Below, one piece after another: positions 47,301 through 58,552 of a DNA stretch of 64,000 nucleotides. Position 1 is the first letter of the stretch; every line of letters starts with the position of its first letter. A program made the position numbers and the translations under genes. The notes beneath the pieces were generated by a model, which was given only the letters and a program-made list of their open reading frames with translations, was not told the DNA's origin and ran no database searches. Origin of the DNA: Symbiodinium microadriaticum (taxonomy: Eukaryota > Sar > Dinophyceae > Suessiales > Symbiodiniaceae); NCBI GenBank assembly GCA_001939145.1, contig LSRX01000262.1, positions 452,274-516,273 of the forward strand, given 5' to 3'.

Positions 47301-48470
47301 ATGGTGAGTTCATATTCAACTTCCCAACTCTGGACTTCTACTTCTATGATATCACCGCTTGACAAAGCAGCTTGCAGACTGAACACCCTGGCTACAAGCA
47401 TCTCTTGTCACACCTCCCATCCGGCGAGACAGCTGGTCATGAGTGAGATGCAGCAGCCAGAGGAGGTAGCATGAGTGCCGACTGCGAGATGGATTCGAGG
47501 TGTGAGCATTCGCTGCCATTTTCGTGAGAGTAAGCGCGAGAATACGCCTCCTCAGACCATTCCTCCTATCGATGCTACAGAGTGGACGTAGAATGTCGAA
47601 CGTCCAATCATCCTGGAGGTGTGCAGGCTGGTAAAGGTACACAAGTTTCTCTTGCGAGTGCACCATTCGAACGTTCGTGTCGCTCCATGGCAACAGCGCA
47701 AGAGCCCTTCGTGCGTCTTAGTGGCACAGGGAGTGATCATAACTCCAACAGCCCAATCTAATGTCAAGCCCGCGTCACACACCGAAACAGAAAAGTAAGA
47801 CCGTGACACAAAACAAAATCTGAAAGACACCGGAAGCAGTCGAGAGGACCCTCAAAGCAGCAAGCCAAGGAGCCCGCTTCCATGAAGGTCGAAATGCCCC
47901 AAACCTTCCATGCTTCCCCACAGTAACTGGCAATGAAGTCCCAGAGCATGTATCGCTCAGCTTTATGTACAAGAGCCGTTTGTACCACTGTAGGTCCAGC
48001 CGGACAAGAGGACTTACTCCATGCTGCCCGAATCTCAGAGATTGCGAACCTTGGACCAGTCCTGTCCGATCCTGAAAGAGTTGCCGAGGTTCCGAACAGC
48101 TGTGCAGCAGTGCCAATTCGACAAGGTGTCCTCTCATGTCCTGCGATTCTTTCGTAGCTGCTTTGCCTCTGCCCGTCTTGAGCAAGAGGTCGACGGCTTG
48201 ATGCGCGGTGCACTGGGCCTTTCCGGGGCTCTGCCGGAACCACAGAAGCAAGCAAGACATGGAGCACCCCTGATGAACCCCGCTGCAGGCCCTTCCTCTC
48301 AAACCGTTCGCTGGCCACCTGCCCAGGTCGGAAGTTGCTTGCGCCAGGAGCTTCCGTTTTTCCACCAAATCGGGCTGCTAGGCATCGAAGAAGTGGCCGT
48401 CTCCGAGACCCTGTCGTCCATGGCGAGCTCTCCCGAAGGGAACAAGGCCGGAAGGTGCCGGAATTGATAG
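35599..48470 (+). CDS. large pentatricopeptide-repeat (PPR) protein, many exons
   Basis: An RNA-binding helical-repeat protein; PPR proteins usually act on organelle transcripts. Exon pieces in order match one family I recall from dinoflagellate proteomes: FEMVELLVAQAKAAKAG (35743), LTTRASIVLIKTALKTQN (35898), VGHLVDMACKE (36257), EHELKLFLPELATVPL (36350), STYGLLMKGYRG (36688), DKVEKLFQEAVAKK (36793), VENYDRVCDMYATA (37572), MNAALKCGRSKLV (38449-38485), AKHITMIRSCAVEQNLEG (to 40309), AMNVFQSLKSSGAELNSV (41451), ACVECSKLEKAEAWMEQM (41671), DVVSYNTLIKAHLQ, AGHMGKARALVEEM (41915), CITFNEIVNATVS (42174), VWKVIQEMQAAGVKPNQV (44396), LINDMEEQLDEVLLSS (44677), VNGSHTFGSLIKA (44937), KPTSITVGCMIEA, AVIYCSVLKGFTREK (45870), IVTYNTLLDCCARC (46090), IKPNIITYSTMLKGHCQ (46345), YNSLLDGCAQSSLVDEG (46739), SNFTLSVLVKLMSRARR, HVYANLVQACCFSKQL (47143-) and LMRGALGLSGALPE (48199). 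Short GC-AG and GA-AG introns join many of these in frame. Exact start and stop are uncertain. Introns at 38486-40245 and about 42220-44395 contain other ORFs. Confidence 0.8.
38648..39985 (+). CDS. saccharopine-dehydrogenase-like / trans-acting enoyl-reductase-type oxidoreductase
   Basis: A Rossmann-fold NAD(P)-dependent oxidoreductase of the SCCPDH-like family; members act on lipid or amino-acid intermediates, and the substrate here is unknown. ATG 38648 opens MAQYDVVIFGATGFTGSLI, with the nucleotide-binding GATGFTG right at the start. CGRNQSKLEKA, AVGPFVEYGEPLVQAC, GVDYVDTSGE and HCGQDCVPWDLAVW follow, all hallmarks of the family. One intron, 39288-39455 (168 nt, GC...AG, with AGGCAGC repeated at both borders), joins LPKG to SQYYEEMG in frame; exon 2 holds GPVMANAVRRTNALL and ends TAA at 39983-39985. 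The product is 389 residues, close to family length (about 400). The intron length is divisible by three but contains an in-frame stop, so it must be removed. The whole gene lies in an intron of the PPR gene, same strand, about 160 bp after its donor and 260 bp before its acceptor. Confidence 0.88.
40396..40599. repeat. (AT)n and (CT)n next to the gap
   Basis: (AT)n at about 40396-40424 and CT-rich sequence ending in pure (CT)n up to the gap. Both are within a PPR-gene intron. Confidence 0.9.
40600..41248. other. assembly gap, 649 N
   Basis: Unsequenced bases between (CT)n and (TATGTA)n. It falls inside the inferred PPR intron 40310-41450. Frames that read through it as runs of X are meaningless. 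Confidence 0.95.
41249..41400. repeat. (TATGTA)n hexamer tract
   Basis: About fourteen TGTATA/TATGTA units to about 41330, then degenerate AT/CATATA sequence. Confidence 0.9.
42905..44024 (+). CDS. coiled-coil protein ORF nested in PPR intron, unknown function
   Basis: An uninterrupted frame 43194-44024 reads VSVQEFSRVMGKPPPP, a charged helical core (YRERQLQMQEKQREMLTRMQ), VLEIVIALGEMMSCYTKLI with DRHAEKVKRSRKKAEKVERR, then a Pro/Gly/Leu-rich tail with LGGLGLGG-type repeats and a TGA. Upstream exon-like pieces, MKVVQELEALQIEFKALQRQ (42916) and LTEPYMQKVRLFFPKLRDSV (43105-43165), have the same helical character and would join by small introns. An even earlier piece, FTELSELHAEVEA (about 42556), may belong. 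The fold could be a BAR- or SNARE-like helical bundle, but no diagnostic motif supports that. It lies between PPR exons CITFNEIVNATVS and VWKVIQEM, same strand. No ATG for the upstream part is decided. Confidence 0.55.
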
Positions 48471-50050
48471 TGGAATGCCCCTGAAAGCTTCTCCAGGTAG
48501 CCGCTGGACTGCTAGTGGACCTCCGGAAGGAGAAGCCCAGTGTGTGGGTGGACCCCACCGTGCAGCGCTCGAGCCCAAGAGCAGGTTCCGACTCCAGAGT
48601 TTGGCCCTAACGAAGTGTGGGAGTCGCTGAGGCTGCGTCCTGCAAGGTGGACAGCCCCCGCAATCGTGGACGCAGGAGTATCCCCCCCAGCACGAGTCCA
48701 CATCGCTGAACATGAGTGCAACTGCTGGAGCTGAGGCGTAGATCCTCCAAGGGGAAAGGTCGGGCCCTCGTCTGCTCCGTAGGAGATTCGGCGGGTCCAA
48801 AAGGAGCGAGGTAGAACGATCTTGGCAGAGCCTCCAGAGAAACGACCACCGCAGTGTCACAACCCGCATGCAAGCCCAGGCCTCAGGAATCAACGACCGC
48901 CCAGCAGTAGCTCCCGGCACCCTGCGTAGGCGGCACCTGCGACGTCTCCGGAATTCCGTTATGCTTGGCATTTTGGCCGGCGATAGATAAGCACCACAGT
49001 GATGAAAAGGGATGCCACAAGGCTAGGAAGACAAGCCGCACCAAGCTCAGAAGCAGTCGCAGGGATAGCATCCACGCTTCATGCCCGCTGCACTGTTCAC
49101 GGCTTTCATCGTCTTTCCGTGTTCGCGGTATCCCAACTTGGAACCGGGCCTGTGCCCGTCAAGCAAAAGAACGGGCCCTGCAAGTGCAAAGGTGAAGTAT
49201 ATGGTGAAGTATTGCTTGTGTTCTGCTTCCTGACGCTGAGGAAAGGGCAAGGGCAACAGCGGCTACAGCCACAGGGCTTGAGCACTTGAACAGCACAGTT
49301 GTACAGCTTCTTTCGGGCCACACAAGCGAGGTCTTGATGTGAAGTTCCGATTGCTATCCGCCACTTAGGTGTCCTTATTGCCAGACAGTAGGCATCGAAG
49401 GCAACAGTGAATGGCAAATGCAATGCAGCTACGATACCCAATACACTAACTTGAAATTGCCTCCTTGCCCAAACGTACGGCATTCGGCATAGGGCATAGC
49501 GCCACTTGCCACAGTCATGTTGCATGCTGCTCGCTCTCATTGAGCAGCAGGACGCGCGCCTTACTCAAGTCGGCAGTCGACCACTTTGCTGTGCTTGCAG
49601 GCTGCGCCATCCAAAAAGCAAATACATCATACTGCATTCTGTTGTCCCGTGTTGCATTGCTGTGGTGTTTGAGCTGGTAGACACCACCATGCACCGAAGC
49701 ACCCTAATCCGCAGGACAACGAACGCAAAGCGATTCAGATGGAGGAGAGAGCCAAGGTGCGGGCCTGTCAAACCTGGTGATGAGCTGATGCCAAGCATGC
49801 TCTTACTTATCTGGGTAAGCATTACGACGTGCGATGTTCTGGTGGTCCGGACCTTTCGGCTCTGAGCCCAAAGTATCCCAAAGTGTACAGAAGTTACCAG
49901 GCAGGGCCCGCAGCGCTTCGTTTCCTGGCAAGTCTGCTGCGACTGAAGCCAGCTTAGGTCCAGGTCGAGAGCACCATGGGCTACTATGAGAAGTGACCTG
50001 TTTCAAGAAGACTCGGGATGCAGAGGGGCAGAATCAGTCTCGATGCTGGT
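48471..50050. other. no supported gene
   Basis: Spacer between the PPR gene and the TXNDC9-like gene. Minus-strand frames up to 264 codons (47764-48558) overlap PPR exons and have no domain. Confidence 0.45.
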
Positions 50051-50059
50051 GGACCACAG

Positions 50060-51440
50060 CCCTGCGTGTGAGGAACGTCCAATTGCTGAACGATGTGCTG
50101 ATAAGGGCTGCCGAGGCCGCCCAAAAAAGAGCTGTTTGTGCTGTATCATTTTCCTGTAAGCGCTGGGGCATGGCCAACCTTTATGGGCAATCTATGCCTG
50201 CAGGACCAGGAGGCCGAAATCGATGCCGAGATCGCCCGCTTGGATGCTCTGAAGGACGCCGAGATGTTCAGTAGGTGTCGAGTCCCTATATCAGGCCAGT
50301 GCTTTGACTTGTTCTGTGGACAGGAGGATGACCTTGAGGAGCTGCGCCGAAAGCGTCTCGAGCAGATGAAGAGTGTCCAAGCAGCAACTCGGCGAACCCG
50401 CAGCTCTATGGATGCGGCGTGGGATGCAAAAATTGCGTCTCTGCTAAATAAAGCAAGTGCAGTAGCCATCAGTAAAGGACAAGATGAAAAAGCTTGCCGT
50501 CGGACACGGTGAGTACACCATGATCGAGGAGAAGGCGCTGAATTTTTCGGAAGGTGGGGGTTTTTGTGGTGGCAGTCCGGCGCGGGCAGTCGGAGCAGTG
50601 GTAAGGAGACAGTTGCAGTAGGCCTCTGGCGTCGCTCGATGAATGCACACGGAGCTTCTCGGGCTCGCCTTGCCGAGGACTTCTTCGATGTTGCGAAGAA
50701 GAGCGAGCGAATAGCAAGGGCCCTGCCGATGCTTTCCGGTTCTGTTCAAACTCTGTGCGGCTGACCTCGTGAGGTCGTTCACTTCTGGAGAGAAAGTACT
50801 TGGAGATGTGAGGTCATGGACAAGCATTTGAGGTGTCCTAGTCTGCATTTGCTGCCGGGGGGGGTGGGGAGGGAGCGGGTGAACGAGTTGGAACACTGCA
50901 GTATGGCTAGGCAGCTTTGCCAGAAGCACTGGGGCACCCGCTTTGTCAAGATCAATGCCGAAAAGGCCCCGTATCTGGCAGAGCAGCTTGCCTGACCTTC
51001 GAAGGTCAAAGATCTCAGCACACGAGGATTCCGGGCCTGTGTTGCAACGAAAGTTTCAACGCTGAGGCGATTGCACATTTGGTGCTTGCCATCTCTCGTG
51101 CTTTGCGTGGACCGATGCACAGCTTGTCTGGAGATGCTTCAGCGAGTTGCAGAATTGCAGAGGGTGATCATGGCAGTGCTGCAGGACGGCAAGACTGAAC
51201 ATACCATCGTTGGCTTCAGCGAGTTTAAGACTGGAGACGAGGCCTTCAGCAGTGTTTAGACAGAGAAGGAACCGGGCCTCAACTGGTGTTTAGCTGTCAT
51301 AGACAGAGAGCTTGTTGTTTCCTGACATGTTGAGCTCTTGCCCGCGTGGCCTGCTCGGCTTCATGGGGAAGGTCACAACAGATGAGCTCGAGGAAAACCT
51401 CGCGAAGTGGGGCGCAGTCAGCTCAGAATGTCCGGACTGC
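50060..51440 (+). CDS. TXNDC9: thioredoxin-domain-containing protein 9 (TXNDC9/PhLP3-type)
   Basis: A phosducin-like thioredoxin-fold protein; family members modulate the CCT chaperonin and tubulin/actin folding. Exon pieces in family order: QLLNDVLIRAAEAAQ (about 50072-50120), QEAEIDAEIARLDALKDAE (50206-50262), EDDLEELRRKRLEQMK (50322-50370), VGHGEYTMIEEKALNF (50502-50550), DFFDVAKKSER (50676-50710), VHFWRESTWRCEVMDKHL (50776-50830; W-x-C in place of a full thioredoxin CxxC, as in this family), HWGTRFVKINAEKAPYLAEQ (50932-50990), MAVLQDGKTEHTIVGFSEF (51170-51230) and TDELEENLAKWGAV (51379-51420). The pieces are separated by short introns in changing frames. The expected length of about 210-230 residues is met. 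The exact start and stop are not resolved. This is one of the firmest calls in the window. Confidence 0.85.
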
Positions 51441-51449
51441 CAGCCTGTC

Positions 51450-51870
51450 TTCGACCATCTCCGAAGTGATGTCGATCTCAGGTCATCAAGTATGACTGCT
51501 GAACAGCCAAGTTTTCATGCCGGACTGTTTCCTTGCTAAGAATTCTTTTCGGGGATGCAGGAAGGCTTTCCAAGGTGCCGTACTTACAGGCTGCACTGTG
51601 ACAATATTCGAAGCAAGCGCAAACGCGAGAGCCGAGTGTGTGAACGCACCTTGGAGAGCAAGTAAACGGCCTCAAAAGCCTCGGGGGGCTCGTGGAGGGC
51701 GTCTCTTCGAGATACCTCCGTCGCTCTTCTCGGCCATCCTGCAGAACATGGCATGGTAGCTAGGACAGCTAGGACCTTCCTGTGCTTGCAGAGCAGAAGG
51801 TGCTGGCGTACAAAAGACTTTGGGCTTCTCATCTTCCCCGCTCTTGGCACAAGGGTTGCTTCCGCTCCAC
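51450..51870. other. no supported gene
   Basis: Short spacer; nothing recognised. Confidence 0.4.
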
Positions 51871-51879
51871 CTGCAGGCT

Positions 51880-52496
51880 GTCCGTAGGGCGCAGTCGCAG
51901 CTGACCCACGTCTTGGACACCCTGGAAGAGGAAGACAGGAAGGCATGTCTGCCTGTGCAGAGGATGTTGCGTTTGGGGGCGTTTGCGGGATCGATGCTTG
52001 GGCAGGTGATGGTTTTCTCCTTGCAGCCGGGGCCTCGATTCGATCTCTCGCATGGAGTGGGGCACTAGACTCACTGCACTTTCTGTCGCCCTTTCCTGAG
52101 CCTGAAGCGAGGTTCCTGCGTGAGCGCGAGGAGAAGGCCGCGGAGGAGGTGGCCCAGAGAGCTGATGCCAGTGGCTCGGCGAGGGGAGGGGAGACAGAAC
52201 AAAGCCGAGAGCTACATTGGAGCTCTTGCAAGGCGCAGCGAGCGGCAGGCCAGGGCTCCAGGGCATGCGTTCAAGTGCCTTTCTTCTTTGCATTCTATTC
52301 TTTTTTTTTTTTTGTTTTTGGCTCTCTTTTGGCATCTCAAGGACCCAGGGCTCCGCCGCCTCCGGGCCAGGGGCCCAGCGTGGAAGAGTTGGCCCGCCGG
52401 ATCGACGCCCTCCGGGCAGAGAAGGCTCGGCCGCCCCGACAACGCCTTCATATCTCTCTATCTATCTATCTATCTATCCATCTATCTATCTATCTA

Positions 52497-52545
<49 letters not shown>

Positions 52546-52574
52546 TGTGTGTTTGTGTTTCCTACATACATACA

Positions 52575-52606
<32 letters not shown>

Positions 52607-52792
52607 CGTAGAGTCTTGTGGGAATCCTTTCCTATTCTTGGCTGTGCGGAAGAAGGGAGAGTCTTCGCTCGACTCGGCTCTCGGCGCAGGAAGAGCTCGG
52701 GTCCGAGCTCCAGGCCTTGCAGGACATCTGCCAACGTGAGCGGGGCATCGCCAAGGACAGTCGGTGGGAATGTATACACATGGTGTATAGTG

Positions 52793-52832
<40 letters not shown>

Positions 52833-53075
52833 ATATCAGTATACATATATATATATAGATATAGATATAAATATAGATATAGATATAGATATAGATATAG
52901 ATATAGATGTAGATATAGAGTTATGGGTATAGAGTTATGTATGTGTATGTCTGTATATATATACACACATAATTCATACATATATATATACATATATGTA
53001 TATGTATGTGTGTATATATATATATATATGTATGAGTTATGTATATACATATATATCTATCACAGTATATGTATG

Positions 53076-53107
<32 letters not shown>

Positions 53108-56100
53108 CATATACATACATATACATACATACATACATACATACATACATACATACATACATACATACATACATAAATAGAGGGACCCCGGGTGAGTGGA
53201 GATGTCTGGATTTGTAAGGATCTGGTAGCATTGCCAGGATCGGCAGAAACTTCACCAGATGGACCTTGAGGAAATCCACCTACAGATGCAGGCTGCATGC
53301 TACACGGTCAGTTTGCTCGTCGCATCCCTGTCTTGCTTTTAGGGTGTGGTGTCTGTTTTCGTGGTCATCGAAATTGTTGGGGTGGACGAGCGCAGCTTGC
53401 TCTGGCCGCAGGTCAGGATGTCTGATTCGGAACGCCTGTGGAAGATCGCCAAAGAGCGAGAAAGTCGCATTCAGGAGCTTTGGGGGGGACTTGCGATGTG
53501 GGGTTGGGCTTCGGACTGGCCTCATGGTGCCTGAAGCCTTCCAGTTTGAGGTCTCTCACTGCTGGGCAGGCTTTCCTCTGCTTCGAACCGAAGCATCACA
53601 CAAGTGTCCACAGGAGCTGCAACTGCGCCTCGTGAAGCGCAAGGAGCAGAGGTTTGCTCAGGCGGGACTGCTTTGCGCTTCAGGCACTTGCAAATTTGGA
53701 AACCCCCCTGCCCCCAAAGCCCCTTCAACCGAAAGCCAAACAGCCTAAACCCCAAACCCTTCGAGCCCAACTTCCCCCTGTGCCAGCCCTCGCGCATGGT
53801 GGGTGCTCGCTCCGAAATCATCAGCGACGGCGGCTTCTCGGAGTCGGCATCCCAGAGTTGCTCCATGGCTTCGAAAGCTTCCATTCAAGAACATAAACAA
53901 ACAGCGCGGGAGAAGAGTGCTACTGGTAGGACTGAGCATGATATGAACAGCAGATGCTGATGGTGTGTTTACAAATCCACACAATATGTCGTAATGCTGT
54001 TGCCATCCGTAGTTAGTTGCCCCGCTGCTCAGCCTCTCGGAAATCGCCGATGACAAGAACGTGTTGGACTTGTACATCACGCTGGGGCAGATCGAGGACG
54101 GTTGACTCAAGCCTCCTACCCTGGTATCGTGTGGACATGCGTGGAGAAGGACAGGGCGCTGCAGGAACTTCCTCGACAAGGTTTTGAGCCAAGAATTTAC
54201 ACCCTCTTTCCTTCTGAGTCGTGTATTCCCGCTATGATTCTGATCCTGTTTCCGAGGCGAGGGAACTTGGCAGATCCCTCCGGAGAACAGCCTGTGCACG
54301 CTGGTGGGCGCCTTTCTTCAAATCCGACGAATGTCGCCTTTTGGGTCGTATTATTGGATCCGTTTCTTCTCGGAGGTCATTGCCGAGTTCATGCACTGCG
54401 ACGTCGGAACTTCCGAGACGGCCGCCGGCAGCACAGCGGGCTGAGGGTCGCTTAGGCGTCTGAGTCTATGTGCAGGATGCAGGTAGTCACAGGTGGAGCT
54501 GGCCCGTTTCAGCCTCAGAGACGCTTTAAGGTCGGCCTGAAGCCACGCTACGACTCCTTGTTGTCCTTCGGGCCTTTCGAGGTGGGGTGCTTTGCCCCAA
54601 CCACGTAGCAGCTGAATCTTCCGCTCGACCCGGGTCTCGCGCGGGAGGTTGGCGATGCGGAGGTGGAGCACTTTGCCCGGGCAGCTGTGAGGTTGGAGCT
54701 CCAAGCCGAGCCCCGAGACCTGGGGCCTTCCCCAGTCTTCCCCGTTCCTGCAGTCACCTTCGAGTCCACGTGGTGGGTCCTGGGACCCGTTGCTACTCTG
54801 TGGAATCAGGCCTTCTCGACTGTGGGCTCTGCTTCCTATGCCCGGGCCCTGGCAGGGAAACATGCTCCCGGGGTATTTTGCAAACTGAATGGACTCCCGG
54901 AAAGTGCAGATCTCAGGTCTTGGGCAGAGCCGCACTCCCTTTGGCTGCCCTGTTGGACTGCACCCCACAGGACCGGACAACAGTCCGCCGTCAGAGGTCT
55001 GAGTGGGCTGCCTTGGCTTTTGGGGTGAAGCTTGGGACGCTCGTGAGGATCCCAACCCGGTGATTGCTGGCACTCTGTCCTTCGCATACGAGGCTTGTTG
55101 CCGATATTCTCCCACTCGTCTCCTTTCCTTCCCGCAACTGCGCCAACAGGCCGACACGCATGTGCAAATTGCAACCGTCCGGTACAAGGCCCGCTTGGTG
55201 AGCCAGCACATCTCGCGTGGACCTCCAGGACCTCAATCCGCAATCCCTCGAGGCAAGATGGCGAAAGAGCATCATCAAGCCGCTGGAGACGTACACGATC
55301 ACTCGTGGCATGTGGCATTCTTACGAATAGTGACACTGATCTGCTTGGACGGTCGTGATGTCGCTCAATCTACACAAGGTCTCCAGTTGCAGCTGTTGCT
55401 GCTGTCGCAGAGGGCGCAGGCGCACAGCGTGGTTGCAAGCCATAGCAGCCATAGCACCCACACCCACGACGGAAGGAGCAGGCTGTTGGGCAGATTCGGC
55501 TCAAAGAATGAAACCAGAGATTCCCAGATCACAGCGAAAGCTTGAAGGAGATTTCGGAACGCAGCCATGGGCGTGGCTTCGGGCCTCTCCACATTGTCTT
55601 ACCTCATGGCTCTTCTGGCAGCAGGGGCTTTGCTCGCCACCACTGGGCCATCCCGCTTGGGCCTGGACGGGGAGGAGTGGTGTTTCTCTAACCCCGAAAG
55701 CATCAATGGGCCTTTCATAACTGCGAAGCACTGGTCCCTTGGGAGCTATGGCATCGCTTACATCACGACGTCGGTGCTGAGAGAGCCGGGCTTGCAATGT
55801 ACTACAATTGCCGGGGCATATCTGGCTGAAAACCTTACCCTTACAGGACCAGCAACCTGCCGCACCATCATACCAATATCCGTGCACCATTACTGGAACA
55901 CGGTAACGATCAAGCAAGCAGATGGAACAAACTGCAGCTCCTGCATGTATTCTGACGTCCCTGTCGGGGGCCCCTGGCCGCAAATTCAATGCGCGAAGTT
56001 TCCGCCCCACACCGGAAAGGGCGTTCCCGGATTCTTAGGCTTCCGCATCCCATGGGCTCCTTGACTGCCTGGCTCTACCCTGGTGCAAGAAGCGACACGT

Positions 56101-57050
56101 TTCCTAAAGCCAAAGGTGCTTGAAGCGAACAAAACAATGAGAGTGTGCAAGGCTTGGGCTGCAGACCGTAACAGCTGTAGTAAGGAGACTCAGTGAAAGT
56201 CCAGACGTGTCGCGGTGATGCATTCGGATCCTATGCCAGGGCCAGGCACAGCTGCTGCTCCTGGGTTGATGGATGCTGCGAAGGGGCTCATCGCATCTTC
56301 CTCAGCCTTTGGTTTGCTGTGCCCGCCAGTTCTCTCATGCTCCAGTCATGCTCCCGCTTCCTGTGCAAGGTCCACATCTACCACGTGACTTCATTGGCAG
56401 AGACCCCGGTGTCCTGAGTCCTGATGAGTCCTGTGTGCCTTCCGGAGATCGCCTGCAGAGCTCGGAGCTCTGCAGAGTGCAGGTCCCTACACAGCCCGGT
56501 GTGGCGGCAGAGAGCCTGCAGCCCTACGTGACGTACGAGGCCGCGGCCAAAAAGCGTGCCCGATGTGCCACCGCAGGGTTTGGAGCTCCCTCTTCGCCAG
56601 GTCCCTGGGCACAAGGCCCACTTCACCCAAAGCGGCAGCGGACCCAACGTCACCTTCGAGGACAGCGACAGACCTCTCTTCTGTTAGCGAGGGCCGAGGG
56701 AGGGCCCCGGAGTTGTGTTTGGACGGAGCGGAGGATGCCAGGCGGATGGTCGTGCGCGTGGACAGCGACTTCTGCAGGCCGAGTCGTCCCGAAGAGCCTT
56801 CGGCCTCTGGGGGCGGATGCCCGGAGCCGCCGGAGGTGGGTGCAGAACGCTGGCGGACTGCACTTCCTGGTCTTCGACGCGTCGATGCCAGCAGCGGGCG
56901 ACTCCGAGGACGTGTTCGTGCCTTCGTGGAGTGGAGAGCTCCGCTGCCCTTCCACAGAGAGCTGACAGGAACAGCTCGGCCTCATCGGCGAAGCCCGGGT
57001 TCCGCTGGACCAGCTGCTTGCGCAGCCGCCTCGGCGCCCATTATTGTCAG
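51880..57050 (+). CDS. coiled-coil plus C2-domain protein, RPGRIP1/RPGRIP1L-like
   Basis: Likely a ciliary transition-zone-type protein. N-terminal exon pieces are coiled coil: [18 protein letters not shown] (51889), [16 protein letters not shown] (52118), [15 protein letters not shown] (52382), [15 protein letters not shown] (52701), [18 protein letters not shown] (53427) and [16 protein letters not shown] (53619). A first C2-like part follows: [20 protein letters not shown] (54041), [20 protein letters not shown] (54520) and [15 protein letters not shown] (54657). After a piece with [14 protein letters not shown] (55233), a second C2-like part has SLQPYVTYE (56515), [18 protein letters not shown] (56606), [18 protein letters not shown] (56861) and [12 protein letters not shown] (56981). 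Coil then two C2 domains is the RPGRIP1L order; C2CD3 or another C2 ciliary protein is the alternative. Exon borders and ends are not resolved, and microsatellites fill two introns. Confidence 0.5.
52445..52610. repeat. (ATCT)n, (TA)n, (TACA)n compound microsatellite
   Basis: TCTA tetramers to about 52500, (TA)n to about 52541, then TACA tetramers 52563-52602. It lies between coiled-coil exon pieces, so probably intronic. Confidence 0.9.
52788..53175. repeat. long AT-rich compound microsatellite
   Basis: (TA)n, (ATAGAT)n at about 52855-52915, mixed TATATG/TACATA, then (TACA)n at about 53118-53175. Tyr/Ile-rich frames on both strands are artefacts. Confidence 0.9.
55567..56064 (+). CDS. small secreted or membrane-anchored Cys-containing protein
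   Basis: An uninterrupted 165-residue frame. [18 protein letters not shown] with a following AGALLATTG gives a signal peptide or N-terminal anchor (residues about 8-28). The mature part has six Cys after the leader (EEWCFS, LQCTTI, ATCRTI, TNCSSC, IQCAKF) and two potential N-glycosylation sites (ENLTL, TNCSS), and ends GFRIPWAP before TGA. No family is recognised. It sits between the two C2-like parts of the surrounding gene, on the same strand, so it is either nested in an intron or marks that the C2 parts belong to two genes. Confidence 0.5.
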   Translation: MGVASGLSTLSYLMALLAAGALLATTGPSRLGLDGEEWCFSNPESINGPFITAKHWSLGSYGIAYITTSVLREPGLQCTTIAGAYLAENLTLTGPATCRTIIPISVHHYWNTVTIKQADGTNCSSCMYSDVPVGGPWPQIQCAKFPPHTGKGVPGFLGFRIPWAP

Positions 57051-57569
57051 CCGGCGGCAATCTCAAGAGCGGGCCGCGTTCTGCGCTGAGGTCCCAGTAC
57101 AATCGCGCGTCGGGCTCAGCTTGGTGCTGGCATGCGCCACGCGTTCTGACCGCACTGATCACAGCTACATGGCACTGCAGGTCCAGGGAAACTTCCCGCT
57201 GCACCGATCCGGTGTGGGTGCGGAGCAGTCCGCCCAGAAGCCCGTGCAGTAGGAGACTCCAGGAATCCTGTCGAAGGGGAGAGCCAGCGGAGAGAAGGTA
57301 ACCACGAGACACCACAGATCACCAGTGTCGTGCGAAGAAGCACATGGCTCTGCAGCATTCAGGCTTCCGCCTGTTGGATACATCGAGCTGTCGGTTTCAT
57401 GGCAGGCAAAGCTTCCTTTCCTTTGAGCTTCAAGCTTGAACTTGCTTCCATGGCTTCCAGTCTCGGAAGGATGATCCCAGCTCCGTCCTCGCGCCGGGCG
57501 TCATCGGCTTGTTCGCATCTCAAGCCATGTCCGTAAGACACGGAAACTGACCTGCGTGCCAGAAACAGC

Positions 57570-58552
57570 AGGTCTCCTTTCGAGGCTGATCGTGGAAGCA
57601 TCACGGAGGAGCAATTCCAGGCCTTGGTCACCGTGCACCGATACTCTGGAGCCGAGGGCTCAGCACTGAGGTGCTGTGGCAGCGTGTCATCCGCCGCCTG
57701 CACGTGCTTAAGCTCGCTCCGGTGGACTGGCCCGGCGCACAGCCGTGCTCCAACTTCGCCAAAGCTCAGCACATCTTGAGAACACAGCAGGCAACCGACC
57801 CAAGGTGCGATTTCGATGCCTCCGGCAAAGGGCCCAACCAACCCCATGAGCTCCAGCGATCCTTTGTTGGACGGATTTGGACGGTGTTGATGGAGGGTTT
57901 CAGTCGGCGCTAGGGGTGGGTTGAGGGAACAGCTGATGGCAGTTGACACATGGCTTGTGAATCGGCACTATGCTACACCGATTCGGAGAATGTCGTCACG
58001 GTAGGAAACCAGAACCGGGGCTTTCCGGCTCATCAAAAGATGGCATGAAACCTCATCCGCCCATTTGCGTCTCTTGATGTCTCGGTCTGTGATGCTGCAT
58101 CATACCACCTTGCATACACTGTGTCGCTCTGGCCTGGCGGTGGCTCAGACGCCATTCTGCTGACAAGACGATGATCGGGAAAGCTTTACTTTGCATATCT
58201 AGCATTGGGCACGAGCCTTTCGTCGTTCAGGTTCCACAAGCACGATGTGGACCAGGACGGCTTCTGGTCAAAAGCAGAGTTCACGGCCTTGTGCTTAGTC
58301 CTTTTACTGGAGCATCTCTTTTGTCCGGAGTCGGATCTTGTGGACCCTGAGGCCGCGCTCTCGAGCATGCCTTTGGGCTTGTCCGGGCACTTAGAAGTGG
58401 CGACGAGGCAGAGGCAGCCAGGCAGGGCGCGAGGACCTGCGGCCACGCAAAGGTCGGCCCTGGAGACGGACTACATCTTCAACTGGACGGACCGGCGAAG
58501 GCCTTTGGGCCTTTCTTCCGTGTGCGTTTTGTGTGGGGTGGGCGACAGTTGA
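57570..58552 (+). CDS. EF-hand exon group
   Basis: Three EF-hand-like pieces. FEADRGSITEEQFQALV (57579) looks like a loop end plus helix. CDFDASGKG (57808) is a loop start. FHKHDVDQDGFWSKAEFTAL (58229-58289) is a nearly canonical calcium loop with Asp at 1, 3 and 5, Gly at 6 and Glu at 12. A helical piece VLWQRVIRRLHVLKL lies at about 57670. Frames change between pieces, so introns are required. Calcium binding is likely for the last loop. It could be the 3' part of the C2 gene just upstream (C2 plus EF-hand proteins are common in dinoflagellates) or a separate gene. Confidence 0.5.

Noticed and set aside
47764-48558. 264-codon minus-strand frame
   Set aside because: It lies opposite the last PPR exons and shows no domain.
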